Part shown: positions 28,019 through 35,149 of the stretch, one piece after another
Layout of the letters: every line of letters begins with the position of its first letter
Numbering within the stretch: position 1 is the first letter of the stretch
Source: MED-G116 sp038147495
GTDB lineage: Bacteria > Pseudomonadota > Alphaproteobacteria > Puniceispirillales > Puniceispirillaceae
Direction of reading: 5' to 3'
Assembly: GCA_038147495.1 (NCBI GenBank)
Contig: JAYQTT010000007.1
Span: 33,106 to 97,105 of the forward strand
DNA: 64,000 nt
The notes under the pieces: generated by a model
Told to the model about the DNA's origin: nothing
The model's database searches: none
Seen by the model: the letters and a program-made list of their open reading frames with translations, nothing else
Made by a program: the position numbers and the translations under genes

Positions 28019-28513
28019 TCAGCTGTCATCTGCGTCATCATCTTCAACCATCGTCCATATTTTTTGCTCGGCGCAAGAATCGGCCTTGGGCAGGCTGCGA
28101 AATTGTTCGCGAATACCATCCTCGGTCATTTCACGCTGAATACAAAGCAGTGTGCCAGCATCGTGAGACGCGCACAAATCCGCCATGAATTTGATCTCCT
28201 GAATGGCGGCGGCATGCGCCGCATCGCGCGTTGGTGCGCCAAACGCATCTAGAAACCAGTCGGTGAGTTCCTGCTCCAGATCGTCTGTTTGCTCCGGCTT
28301 GATGTTGGCGACACTGACAAGAGTGGAAAAGCCATGGCTGGAACAGCCAAGAAAGCCATTGGCAAACGCCTGACGCCATTTTCCTGTTATTTGTTCAGTT
28401 GGCATCGCGGCGAAAAGGAAACTGCCGGAAAGCGCCCACTCGCCCTCTTCTGCCGCAGTGGGAAACACATTCAGGTCTGAGGCATCAAACCTTATCGTGC
28501 GGGCAAGCTTCAT
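28019..28513 (-). CDS. DUF6505 family protein
   Basis: A 164-residue acidic protein beginning MKLARTIRFDASDLNVF. It fits DUF6505, a family that travels with DUF6352 and the ligase-like gene near formate dehydrogenase. It contains FANGFLGCSSHGFSTLV and ends in an Asp-rich tail. Its start overlaps the stop of the ligase-like gene by ATGA, so translation is coupled. Function unknown. Confidence 0.72.
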   Translation of the reverse strand: MKLARTIRFDASDLNVFPTAAEEGEWALSGSFLFAAMPTEQITGKWRQAFANGFLGCSSHGFSTLVSVANIKPEQTDDLEQELTDWFLDAFGAPTRDAAHAAAIQEIKFMADLCASHDAGTLLCIQREMTEDGIREQFRSLPKADSCAEQKIWTMVEDDDADDS

Positions 28514-29286
28514 AATGGCCTCAACGGTCCGGTTGCATCGACAAACAAATGTGCGGGCATCGCGATAACCTTACCATCAATGCGTAATAACGCCTGTCCG
28601 TCCTCATCAAGCCCAACCCAATCGGCAATCGTTCCGGTCTCCAGCTCAACAGCCGTGTCGGTGATGGCGCGGTGATTCCAGGCATCAAATACCGGGCGGA
28701 ATCCATCCTCTTCCCAACGATTAAGCCAGGCAAGAAAATGTCTGCAGGATGCCTCGATGATGCGCGTTCCGGAGATTGCCGTCGCGCTCTCCTCAATCAG
28801 TGATGTTTCATCATGTACGCCATCGGCAAGGACCGCCGCCATATCAGCGTCAATGCGCACTGCGACACTGGCAACCATCCAGGCAGGCTCATCCTGCAAT
28901 CCCGCGGCAGGGTCAATGCTCACCTGTACAGTACCGGCACGCCCCCGATTAAGCAGAACATATCCGGGGAACAGGTAGTTGACCTCTACCTCTGGCGGTG
29001 CAAGAGCGCCAATCGCATCCCCAACCCCAACCATCATGGCATGGAACATTTGTGCGGCCTGCACCGTTGGAACATCAGGCGCAAGCACTACTGAAAAGCG
29101 CGCAATTCCGCCTGCTTCTGCATAAAACACTGTACCGGGATCGACCTGAGCGGCCTGTGTCAGCGCGTAGCTATGAAGGTCGCCAGCGTCAAGCATCTCA
29201 GCCTCGACAGCTTGCGCCCGCAACAACGGAGGCAAGCGTGGCTCACCCTCATAATCATCGGGATCAGGCGTGTAATAGATGCTCAT
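28510..29286 (-). CDS. Biotin/lipoate protein ligase-like protein (DUF4444 type)
   Basis: A 258-residue protein with the fold outline of the BirA/LplA superfamily: LPPLLRAQAVEAEMLDAGD, TVFYAEAGGIARFSVVLAP, FPGYVLLNRGRAGTVQVSI and a C-terminal SH3-like segment DWVGLDEDGQALLRIDGK. In active ligases the second half of the third block reads like GxKVGG with an essential Lys; here it is RGRAGT, with Arg near that place, and the usual GRGxxGR loop is missing. Catalysis as a ligase is therefore doubtful. It overlaps the Mrp gene and the DUF6505 gene by four bases each, so the three are tightly coupled. Confidence 0.75.
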   Translation of the reverse strand: MSIYYTPDPDDYEGEPRLPPLLRAQAVEAEMLDAGDLHSYALTQAAQVDPGTVFYAEAGGIARFSVVLAPDVPTVQAAQMFHAMMVGVGDAIGALAPPEVEVNYLFPGYVLLNRGRAGTVQVSIDPAAGLQDEPAWMVASVAVRIDADMAAVLADGVHDETSLIEESATAISGTRIIEASCRHFLAWLNRWEEDGFRPVFDAWNHRAITDTAVELETGTIADWVGLDEDGQALLRIDGKVIAMPAHLFVDATGPLRPL

Positions 29287-30359
29287 ATTTTCTCCTCCGG
29301 CTGCAAATCTGCAACTGCTATCAACCGCCTTGCAATATCACGGAAAACCTTGGCCTGCGGAGATTTGGGCTCGGCCACAACAACCGGTGTACCGCCATCA
29401 CCTCCGGCGCGCACGGCGAGTGACAAAGGCACTTCACCAAGCAGTTCGATACCACGCTCTAAAGCGGCAGCGGCGACCCCGCCCTCGCCGAAGATATGAT
29501 CTTCACGCCCGCAATCTGGGCATTTCCACAGGGCCATGTTTTGTATCATGCCAAGTATCGGCACCTCGGCCTTTTCGAACATTGTCAGCGCTTTAACCAC
29601 ATCAAGCAGGGCGATATCCTGTGGTGTCGATACAATCACCGCACCGGCAAGGTTAACCTGCTGCGCCAGTGAAATTTGAATGTCACCGGTACCGGGTGGC
29701 AGATCCACGACGATAACATCCAACTCTCCCCAAGCGACATTATCCAACATCTGCGTCAATGCCGACTGTACCATCGGACCACGCCAAATCATTGCGGTGT
29801 CATCGGGAACCAGTAATCCCATCGACATCAGCTTGACGCCATAATTTTCCAGCGGCGCAACAACATCACCACCGGCGCTGGCTGGACGCCCGCTCACCCC
29901 CAGCATTCGCGGCTGTGATGGACCGTATACATCGGCATCCAGAATGCCAACGCGTAACCCTTCCAGCTTCAAAGCCACGGCAAGGTTGGTTGCGGTGGTT
30001 GACTTGCCGACCCCACCCTTGCCCGAGGCCACAGCAATAAACCGCCTGACTTTGCTCTCGATCACTTTTTCGATCACATTGTCATCGGCGTCTTCCACTG
30101 CGGCAGAGCCACTATGCGCCGTAACCATCACCGTTGCGCTGGTCACGCCCGGAATGGCCCGAACAGCGGCTTCGGCGGCGCGACGCACAGGTTCCATAGC
30201 GGGCCCGCGGTGCGCCGGCACTTCCAAAGCAAAGCTGATATTGGATTGCTTGATCACCAGACCAGCGATCATGCCAAGCGCAACAATGTCCTTGCCTTGT
30301 GAGGGATCCTCAACCTGCCGCAGGGCATCGAGAACGCTTTGTTCGGTGATGTTGGTCAT
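29283..30359 (-). CDS. mrp: Mrp/NBP35-family Fe-S cluster carrier ATPase
   Basis: A 358-residue P-loop ATPase that carries and delivers Fe-S clusters in the cytoplasm. Residues 1-85 form a MIP18/DUF59 domain (LRQVEDPSQGKDIV); the P-loop GKGGVGKST is at 113-121, followed by DADVYGPSQP and the cluster-binding CPDCG pair. It lies between DUF6494 and the ligase-like gene, overlapping the latter by ATGA. The location suggests a dedicated copy for the many clusters of formate dehydrogenase, though it may also be the general housekeeping Mrp. Confidence 0.93.
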   Translation of the reverse strand: MTNITEQSVLDALRQVEDPSQGKDIVALGMIAGLVIKQSNISFALEVPAHRGPAMEPVRRAAEAAVRAIPGVTSATVMVTAHSGSAAVEDADDNVIEKVIESKVRRFIAVASGKGGVGKSTTATNLAVALKLEGLRVGILDADVYGPSQPRMLGVSGRPASAGGDVVAPLENYGVKLMSMGLLVPDDTAMIWRGPMVQSALTQMLDNVAWGELDVIVVDLPPGTGDIQISLAQQVNLAGAVIVSTPQDIALLDVVKALTMFEKAEVPILGMIQNMALWKCPDCGREDHIFGEGGVAAAALERGIELLGEVPLSLAVRAGGDGGTPVVVAEPKSPQAKVFRDIARRLIAVADLQPEEKI

Positions 30360-30367
30360 TTTTCCCG

Positions 30368-30619
30368 TCAGTCTTGCGCGTCAGGTGCCATCAGCTCGGC
30401 CGAGACACTGTGACTAAAGTCCAGCGCTTCAATCTGAAGGTCAGCCTTGATATTGATTGTCCCACCCGGCGATATTTTTCCTGCGGCCACAGCTTTTGCC
30501 AGAGCGGTCTCCAGTTCCTGATGAGTGGTGACACCCAACTGCTTCAGAAATTTTCGCATGCTCATTTCAGCGGGTGACATGTCGCCTTGCGGTTTACGCC
30601 CAGTATCCTTCTCACTCAT
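30368..30619 (-). CDS. DUF6494 family protein
   Basis: An 83-residue protein with MSMRKFLKQLGVTTHQELE followed by AVAAGKISPGGTINIKADL, the pattern of DUF6494. The ATG at 30619 has a GGGAG box 7 bases upstream; a TTG two codons earlier is too close to that box. Its stop is 8 bases before mrp. The function is unknown, and the association with formate dehydrogenase accessory genes is the only clue. Confidence 0.72.
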   Translation of the reverse strand: MSEKDTGRKPQGDMSPAEMSMRKFLKQLGVTTHQELETALAKAVAAGKISPGGTINIKADLQIEALDFSHSVSAELMAPDAQD

Positions 30620-30712
30620 TTTCAATCTCCCAACATTTCATTTTCGAGGCGAATTCTTGTCCTCAACATGCGCGTATTTAGGAAGCCGCCGCCACATCTC
30701 GAGACAGCCACC

Positions 30713-31135
30713 CTAGTTTGCGATCGTATCTACATAGGCAAGAATGCGATCGATGTCATCAAGTTGGAGTTTAATTTCCTGCACAAAGACAGGGCGCGAT
30801 TTATCACGCTCATCACTCACATCTTCAATCGTCACAAGCGCCGGATGCGGCGGCAATGTGTAAAACACTTCAAACCGGCGGCGCCAGTCAGCCAGATTTT
30901 TCATCGCGGTAAAAGACGGGGTTGATTCGATGCCGCCCTTGGGATTGATATCAGGAACCACATGGCATCGGGTGCAGTGTTCAGCAACAATGGATCGGCC
31001 TTCGGCGATCAAATCACTGCTCGCGGCGGGAGTGCTGGGCAAAAACCCGATCATAAACATGCCAACAGCCATCGCGCCAAAAACATATGGCTTGCCGCTA
31101 GCCTGCCGAAACTCACGGTCAGATAAATACTTCAT
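30713..31135 (-). CDS. Membrane-anchored or exported monohaem cytochrome c
   Basis: A 140-residue protein with one hydrophobic segment at about 19-36 (a signal anchor or uncleaved signal) and haem-binding CTRCH near residue 54. The rest (HVVPDINPKGGIESTPSF, WRRRFEVFYTLPPHPAL) is a short class I cytochrome domain without an obvious distal Met motif. ATG 31135 is used because GGAGG is 7 bases upstream. It heads the DUF6494-mrp-DUF6352 run and could carry electrons in the periplasm. Confidence 0.8.
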   Translation of the reverse strand: MKYLSDREFRQASGKPYVFGAMAVGMFMIGFLPSTPAASSDLIAEGRSIVAEHCTRCHVVPDINPKGGIESTPSFTAMKNLADWRRRFEVFYTLPPHPALVTIEDVSDERDKSRPVFVQEIKLQLDDIDRILAYVDTIAN

Positions 31136-31259
31136 GATCATCCCTCCAAATAAATCGCATCAAAATGTTTCTGTCAGGACTTTATCCTGAAATAGTGGAG
31201 TTCATCATCTTGATGGTCGGCTGATGCGCCACACCATTATTCACCCTGAAAACAGACAG

Positions 31260-31568
31260 TTAAACAGTTGGATCAGCCATATGTGTTCGCAACATGTCCT
31301 GATATTGCTTGGTCATGTGATCGATAAATTTTTCCTGCTCGTCGAGTTCAAGCACATTTTTACCGACATGCGCCCCATAGCGTGCTGCGGCAAACAACAT
31401 CGCCAACTGTAATTCGGTCGGCACAATCTTTTTGCTGCGCTGATTGGCGAGTGAAATAAACTGGTCAGCCAATCGGACAAAACTATCGCCATCAAGAACT
31501 TGGCTTCCGGGACTTGCCTGCTCGCGTGTTTCAGGCCGATCATGCCAGTTTGGAAATTCCTGTGTCAA
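31260..31568 (-). CDS. DUF3144-like protein
   Basis: A 102-residue cytoplasmic helical protein starting at TTG with GGAGG 5 bases upstream. The segment FVRLADQFISLANQRSKK followed by LQLAMLFAAARYGAHVG resembles DUF3144 (Phe-Ile-x-Leu-Ala-Asn and Ala-Ala-Arg-Tyr/Phe). Function unknown. It lies between the ModE-type regulator and the cytochrome c gene, all on the minus strand. It may be part of the regulator operon. Confidence 0.6.
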   Translation of the reverse strand: MTQEFPNWHDRPETREQASPGSQVLDGDSFVRLADQFISLANQRSKKIVPTELQLAMLFAAARYGAHVGKNVLELDEQEKFIDHMTKQYQDMLRTHMADPTV

Positions 31569-31595
31569 AACAACCTCCGTATCATTTAGCGAACA

Positions 31596-32045
31596 TTAGC
31601 GATGCTTTCTTGCCGCAGAAAGATGGTCTTCTGTCACCGCAGCAGGATCATCCATATCAGCTTGGACCGTCTGTAACCAATCGCCGATCTCATTAAAATG
31701 TGCGTGAATCTCTGTCTGGTATGCCGCAAAACGTTGAATCAATTCGCGACCAAGAGGCGTCACTACAGCACCGCCATGCGCATTACCACCTCGCGCCGTC
31801 TCCACCAAAGGCGCAGAAAAACAGCGCTGTAGCGAGTCCAGCAGTGTCCAAGCACGCCGATACCCCATCCCCATTTCGCGTGCGGCGGCGCTGATTGATC
31901 CGTGTTGCTCAATTTTTTCGAGCAATTCGATTTTACCGATACCAATGGTTTGATCACCCACCAACCATTTCGCTCTTATGCCCGGGGGGCGGTTTACCGC
32001 ACTCTGTTCTGCCATCGACTCTAACTTAACACTGTCTTTCGCCAT
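31596..32045 (-). CDS. ModE-type molybdate/tungstate-related transcription regulator (DNA-binding domain only)
   Basis: A 149-residue winged-helix protein. The LysR-like helix-turn-helix GSISAAAREMGMGYRRAWTLLDSL is the ModE N-terminal domain. The molybdate-binding TOBE domains of E. coli ModE are absent, so ligand sensing must occur otherwise or not at all. Its ATG abuts a CGTTAT-N12-ATAACG operator, so autoregulation is likely. A second ATG at 32015 gives 139 residues and would place the operator wholly upstream. It is divergent from tupA. Confidence 0.85.
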   Translation of the reverse strand: MAKDSVKLESMAEQSAVNRPPGIRAKWLVGDQTIGIGKIELLEKIEQHGSISAAAREMGMGYRRAWTLLDSLQRCFSAPLVETARGGNAHGGAVVTPLGRELIQRFAAYQTEIHAHFNEIGDWLQTVQADMDDPAAVTEDHLSAARKHR

Positions 32046-32082
32046 TTTTGCCGTTATGCTTCACTTGACATAACGGCAAAAA
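32045..32082. promoter_or_regulatory. ModE-type operator between regulator and tupA
   Basis: A perfect 14-bp inverted repeat (TTTTTGCCGTTATG and CATAACGGCAAAAA) with a 10-base spacer. Inside it lies CGTTAT-N12-ATAACG (32052-32075), the same half-sites and spacing as the E. coli ModE operator of modABC. It overlaps the -35 hexamer TTGACA of tupA and touches the regulator's ATG, so binding would repress both. Confidence 0.85.
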
Positions 32083-32094
32083 TTTATATTTAAT
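32065..32094 (+). promoter_or_regulatory. Likely tupA promoter
   Basis: TTGACA at 32065-32070 is followed, after 18 bases, by TTTAAT at 32089-32094. The -35 box lies inside the ModE-type operator. The tupA start is about 80 bases further on. Confidence 0.6.
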
Positions 32095-32172
32095 CTCTAC
32101 GGCTATGATCTTTGCCGCGCCGATGACCATACCACATTAACTGACCTTGCATGCAATACAGGTAGCATCTCG

Positions 32173-32997
32173 ATGAAAAAAACCGTCCTGTCCGCTTTGG
32201 CCCTTTCTGCAACCGTTCTCTGTTTTGGCCTAGCAGCGCCGACTGCAAAGGCAGAGTCAATCATCGTACAATCGACAACTTCCACGGATAATGCCGGTTT
32301 CTATAACCATGTCGTGCCTTTATTCAGCCAAACAACCGGCATTGACATCAGAGTTGTCGCCGTTGGCACTGGTCAGGCGCTGCAAAATGCGCGAAATTGT
32401 GATGGCGATTTGTTGATTGTTCACTCAACAAAGGATGAAATCGCGTTTGTAAAGGATGGATATGGCGTTGCACGTTATGATTTGATGTACAATGATTTCG
32501 TAATTCTCGGCCCTAAATCTGACCCCGCTGGCATCTCCGGCGCCGCGGATATCCGCGATGCCCTTGGAAAAATCGCAGCCGCCAAAGCAAGTTTTGCCTC
32601 ACGTGGTGACAACAGTGGAACCCACAAAGCCGAAAAGCGTCTTTGGGAGACCAGTGCCATTTCAAGGAGGCTTTGTCCGGCAGCTGGTACAAGGAAACTG
32701 GTCGCGGCATGGGGGCAACTTTGAATTACGCCGTACAAACAGAAAGTTATGTCTTGAGCGACCGGGCAACATGGCTTTCCTTTGGCAACCAGCAGGACCA
32801 TCAAATCCTTTTTGAAGGCAACCCGCGTTTGTTCAACCAATATGGCGTTGTGACAATCAATCCTGACAAATGCCCAAAGGTAAAAGTCAAAAGAGGCAGA
32901 TCGTTTTGCAGAATGGCTATTGTCCGCCGAAGGGCAAGCCCATATCAGCACACTCAAACGGGCTGGCCAGTCTCTGTTTTTTCCGAATGCAAAGTGA
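32173..32997 (+). pseudogene. tupA: Tungstate ABC transporter substrate-binding protein (TupA), two compensating frameshifts
   Basis: The reading frame begins with a signal peptide (LAAPTAKA) and IIVQSTTSTDNAG, the oxyanion-binding start of TupA, and runs to SRGDNSGTHKAEKRLWE. Near 32655-32672 it shifts by one missing base; the next frame continues SGSWYKETGRGMGATLNYA and SYVLSDRATWLSF. Near 32887-32892 one extra A in AAAA restores the first frame, which ends ADRFAEWLLSAEGQ...LFFPNAK with TGA at 32995. The total of about 274 codons is the normal length. Either the gene is freshly broken or two sequencing indels lie here. No tupB or tupC follows. Confidence 0.85.
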
Positions 32998-33094
32998 GAT
33001 TTGCGCCAAACGCTGAGCGAAAACCAAAGAGAGTCCGTGCGACAATTTCTCTGCCTTATTGACAAGCGTTACGTCGATAATCACATCATTGTCT

Positions 33095-34483
33095 ATGTTG
33101 AGACGTGATTTCATTCTGGGCATGACCGGGGCCGCGCTTGGAACACCGGCTTTTGCTAGCCTTTCGGCTGTGGCGTCAGCTAATCCGGCCACCATCACGC
33201 GCCAATTCGATGTTGCGCCCGCTAAACATCGCCTTGGTGATGCAGACGCCAATGATTCTAATCTGTGGCTCTATGGCAACAGCAGCCCCGGCCCCCTTAT
33301 CCGCGCCAAACAACATGATCGCTTGTCGGTCACGTTCAACAACCGTTTGTCTGTAGACACCTCGGTGCATTGGCACGGGATTCGTATCGACAACAGCATG
33401 GATGGGGTGGCACACCTCACCCAACAGCCGATCGCGCCCGGTGAGAGCTTTACCTATGATTTCACCCTGCCAGACGCTGGCACATATTGGTTCCACTCAC
33501 ACACACGAAGCTGGGAACAGCTGGCACAAGGTCTATACGGCCCGTTGATCGTCGACGGTCCTGATGACCCGGAGGTCGACCACGACATCGTCTGGATGAT
33601 CGATGACTGGCGGCTGGACGAAAACTGGCAAATCCATACAGAGTCCTTTGGCAGCCTGCGCGACTGGTCGCATCAGGGCAGACTTGGCAACTGGCTTACG
33701 GTAAACAGCGTCTCGGACTTTACCGAGCAGGTCAAACCCAACAGCCGTGTGCGTCTTCGCCTGATCAATGCCGCCAACGCCCGCATTTTTAACCTCTCGT
33801 TCAGTGGCAAAGCCACGCTGATCGCGACTGACGGATTTCCAACCTCACATCAGGAAACGGACCGGATCACCCTTGCACCGGCACAACGCGTTGATCTGAT
33901 TGTCGATGTCGGCACTTCACCATTGTCAATGACCGAAATCAGCGGTGGAACATTGCCCGCGGGAAAACTCTTGCCGACCACCAGCCTTGGCAACGGATCT
34001 GCCGCTGGATCAAAGCTTGTGCAGGCGGCCCTGCCCGCCGCGCCCGAGATTGCAAAGGCACGTCGAATCGCCGTTCACATGCAAGGTGGGGTTCACGGCA
34101 ATCTGGACAGCGCCGAATATGAGGGCGAAGTTCTTGGATTACGGGATCTCGCGACAAAACACAGTAAGTTATGGGCCTTTAACGGCAAAGTTGGCTCACA
34201 CAGCCTGTGGTTGACCGAAGCCGAGCGCGGCGCCCTGATTTCACTTGATGTTTTCAACGATACCGGCTGGCCGCACGCCATGCATCTTCATGGTCATCAT
34301 TTCTGGGTTCTGTCACCTGATGGCGCGCCCTTGCATGCAGGCAAGCGTGACACCCATTTGATGCAACCGGGTGAGCGTGCGTCTCTGGTGTTTGTTGCAG
34401 ATAATCCGGGCCTGTGGCTATTCCATTGCCATATGATGGAGCATCACGCCGCTGGCATGGCCGCGGTTGTCGCGGTGCTTTAA
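33095..34483 (+). CDS. Tat-exported multicopper oxidase
   Basis: A 462-residue three-cupredoxin oxidase. The ATG at 33095 begins MLRRDFILGMTGAALG, a twin-arginine signal; the frame is open 36 bases further up. All four copper-ligand blocks are present: HWHG, WFHSH, HAMHLHGHHF and HCHMMEHH, which serve the type 1 copper and the trinuclear cluster. It resembles CueO/laccase-like enzymes; copper tolerance or metal oxidation are candidate roles. It is about 100 bases after tupA on the same strand and could be cotranscribed, with no known functional tie. Confidence 0.92.
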   Translation: MLRRDFILGMTGAALGTPAFASLSAVASANPATITRQFDVAPAKHRLGDADANDSNLWLYGNSSPGPLIRAKQHDRLSVTFNNRLSVDTSVHWHGIRIDNSMDGVAHLTQQPIAPGESFTYDFTLPDAGTYWFHSHTRSWEQLAQGLYGPLIVDGPDDPEVDHDIVWMIDDWRLDENWQIHTESFGSLRDWSHQGRLGNWLTVNSVSDFTEQVKPNSRVRLRLINAANARIFNLSFSGKATLIATDGFPTSHQETDRITLAPAQRVDLIVDVGTSPLSMTEISGGTLPAGKLLPTTSLGNGSAAGSKLVQAALPAAPEIAKARRIAVHMQGGVHGNLDSAEYEGEVLGLRDLATKHSKLWAFNGKVGSHSLWLTEAERGALISLDVFNDTGWPHAMHLHGHHFWVLSPDGAPLHAGKRDTHLMQPGERASLVFVADNPGLWLFHCHMMEHHAAGMAAVVAVL

Positions 34484-34489
34484 ACGCAG

Positions 34490-34522
34490 TTTGCTTTGCC
34501 GCTAGAGGCCCTACAAAGCAAA
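34490..34522. terminator. Hairpin after the multicopper oxidase
   Basis: A perfect 9-bp stem TTTGCTTTG / CAAAGCAAA with a 15-base loop just after the stop. No T run follows on the plus strand, so it may be a weak terminator or a transcript-stabilising hairpin. Confidence 0.45.
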
Positions 34523-34538
34523 AGCCGGTCTCTAAATA

Positions 34539-34555
34539 TGCCTAAATTTTAGGCA
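34539..34555. promoter_or_regulatory. 17-bp palindrome upstream of glnB
   Basis: TGCCTAAATTTTAGGCA is a perfect odd-length palindrome with the TGC-N11-GCA frame and 17-bp size of NtrC binding sites. It lies about 155 bases before the glnB start, a position where NtrC sites of glnBA operons are often found. No sigma-54 promoter is evident. NtrC binding is inference. Confidence 0.5.
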
Positions 34556-34709
34556 ATCTGCACAAAAATCACCCAAATAGACAGGATTCGTCACCCACAG
34601 ATGAAGGGTTGCGCGCGCGGCGTTGCACCAACCGCGACCACAACCGATAAGACGGCCATCGATTGGCTGCCAGATTCGGCAGGCGAAAGCCCAGAAGAAA
34701 GCGAAGACG

Positions 34710-35048
34710 ATGAAAAAGATCGAAGCGATTATTAAGCCCTTCAAGCTCGACGAGGTGAAAGAGGCGCTTCATGACATCGGCATTCAAGGCATTACCGTTC
34801 TTGAAGCCAAAGGATTCGGTCGCCAGAAAGGCCATACCGAACTCTATCGCGGCGCCGAGTATGTGGTTGATTTTCTGCCCAAGGTCAAAATTGACGTCGT
34901 TGTCGAGGACGCCATGTGTGAGCGTGTTGTTGATGCCATTCAACAAGCCGCGCAGACAGGACGGATCGGTGACGGCAAGATTTTTATCTCGAGCATTGAT
35001 GAAGCCATTCGGATTCGTACAGGAGAGCGTGGCGGTGACGCCATCTAG
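34710..35048 (+). CDS. glnB: Nitrogen regulatory protein PII
   Basis: PII senses 2-oxoglutarate and ATP/ADP and controls NtrB, glutamine synthetase adenylylation and other targets. The ATG at 34710 gives the canonical 112 residues (MKKIEAIIKPFKLDEVKEAL); the longer frame from 34623 is not conserved. The uridylylation site is Tyr51 in ELYRGAEYVVDF, and the C-terminal IRIRTGERGGDAI is standard. glnA follows after about 100 bases, the usual alphaproteobacterial glnBA operon. Confidence 0.97.
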   Translation: MKKIEAIIKPFKLDEVKEALHDIGIQGITVLEAKGFGRQKGHTELYRGAEYVVDFLPKVKIDVVVEDAMCERVVDAIQQAAQTGRIGDGKIFISSIDEAIRIRTGERGGDAI

Positions 35049-35149
35049 CCTGATGTTGGGATCAGATTTTATCTGACCGACCACCTTTTATCGAAGATCG
35101 TTGGCCACTGCCAACACCAACAGCACTGTGACTATGAGAGGATAAGCTT

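Noticed and set aside
31181..31245. A 20-codon minus-strand ORF between the cytochrome c and DUF3144-like genes
   Set aside because: It is very short, with no convincing ribosome-binding site and no recognisable features.
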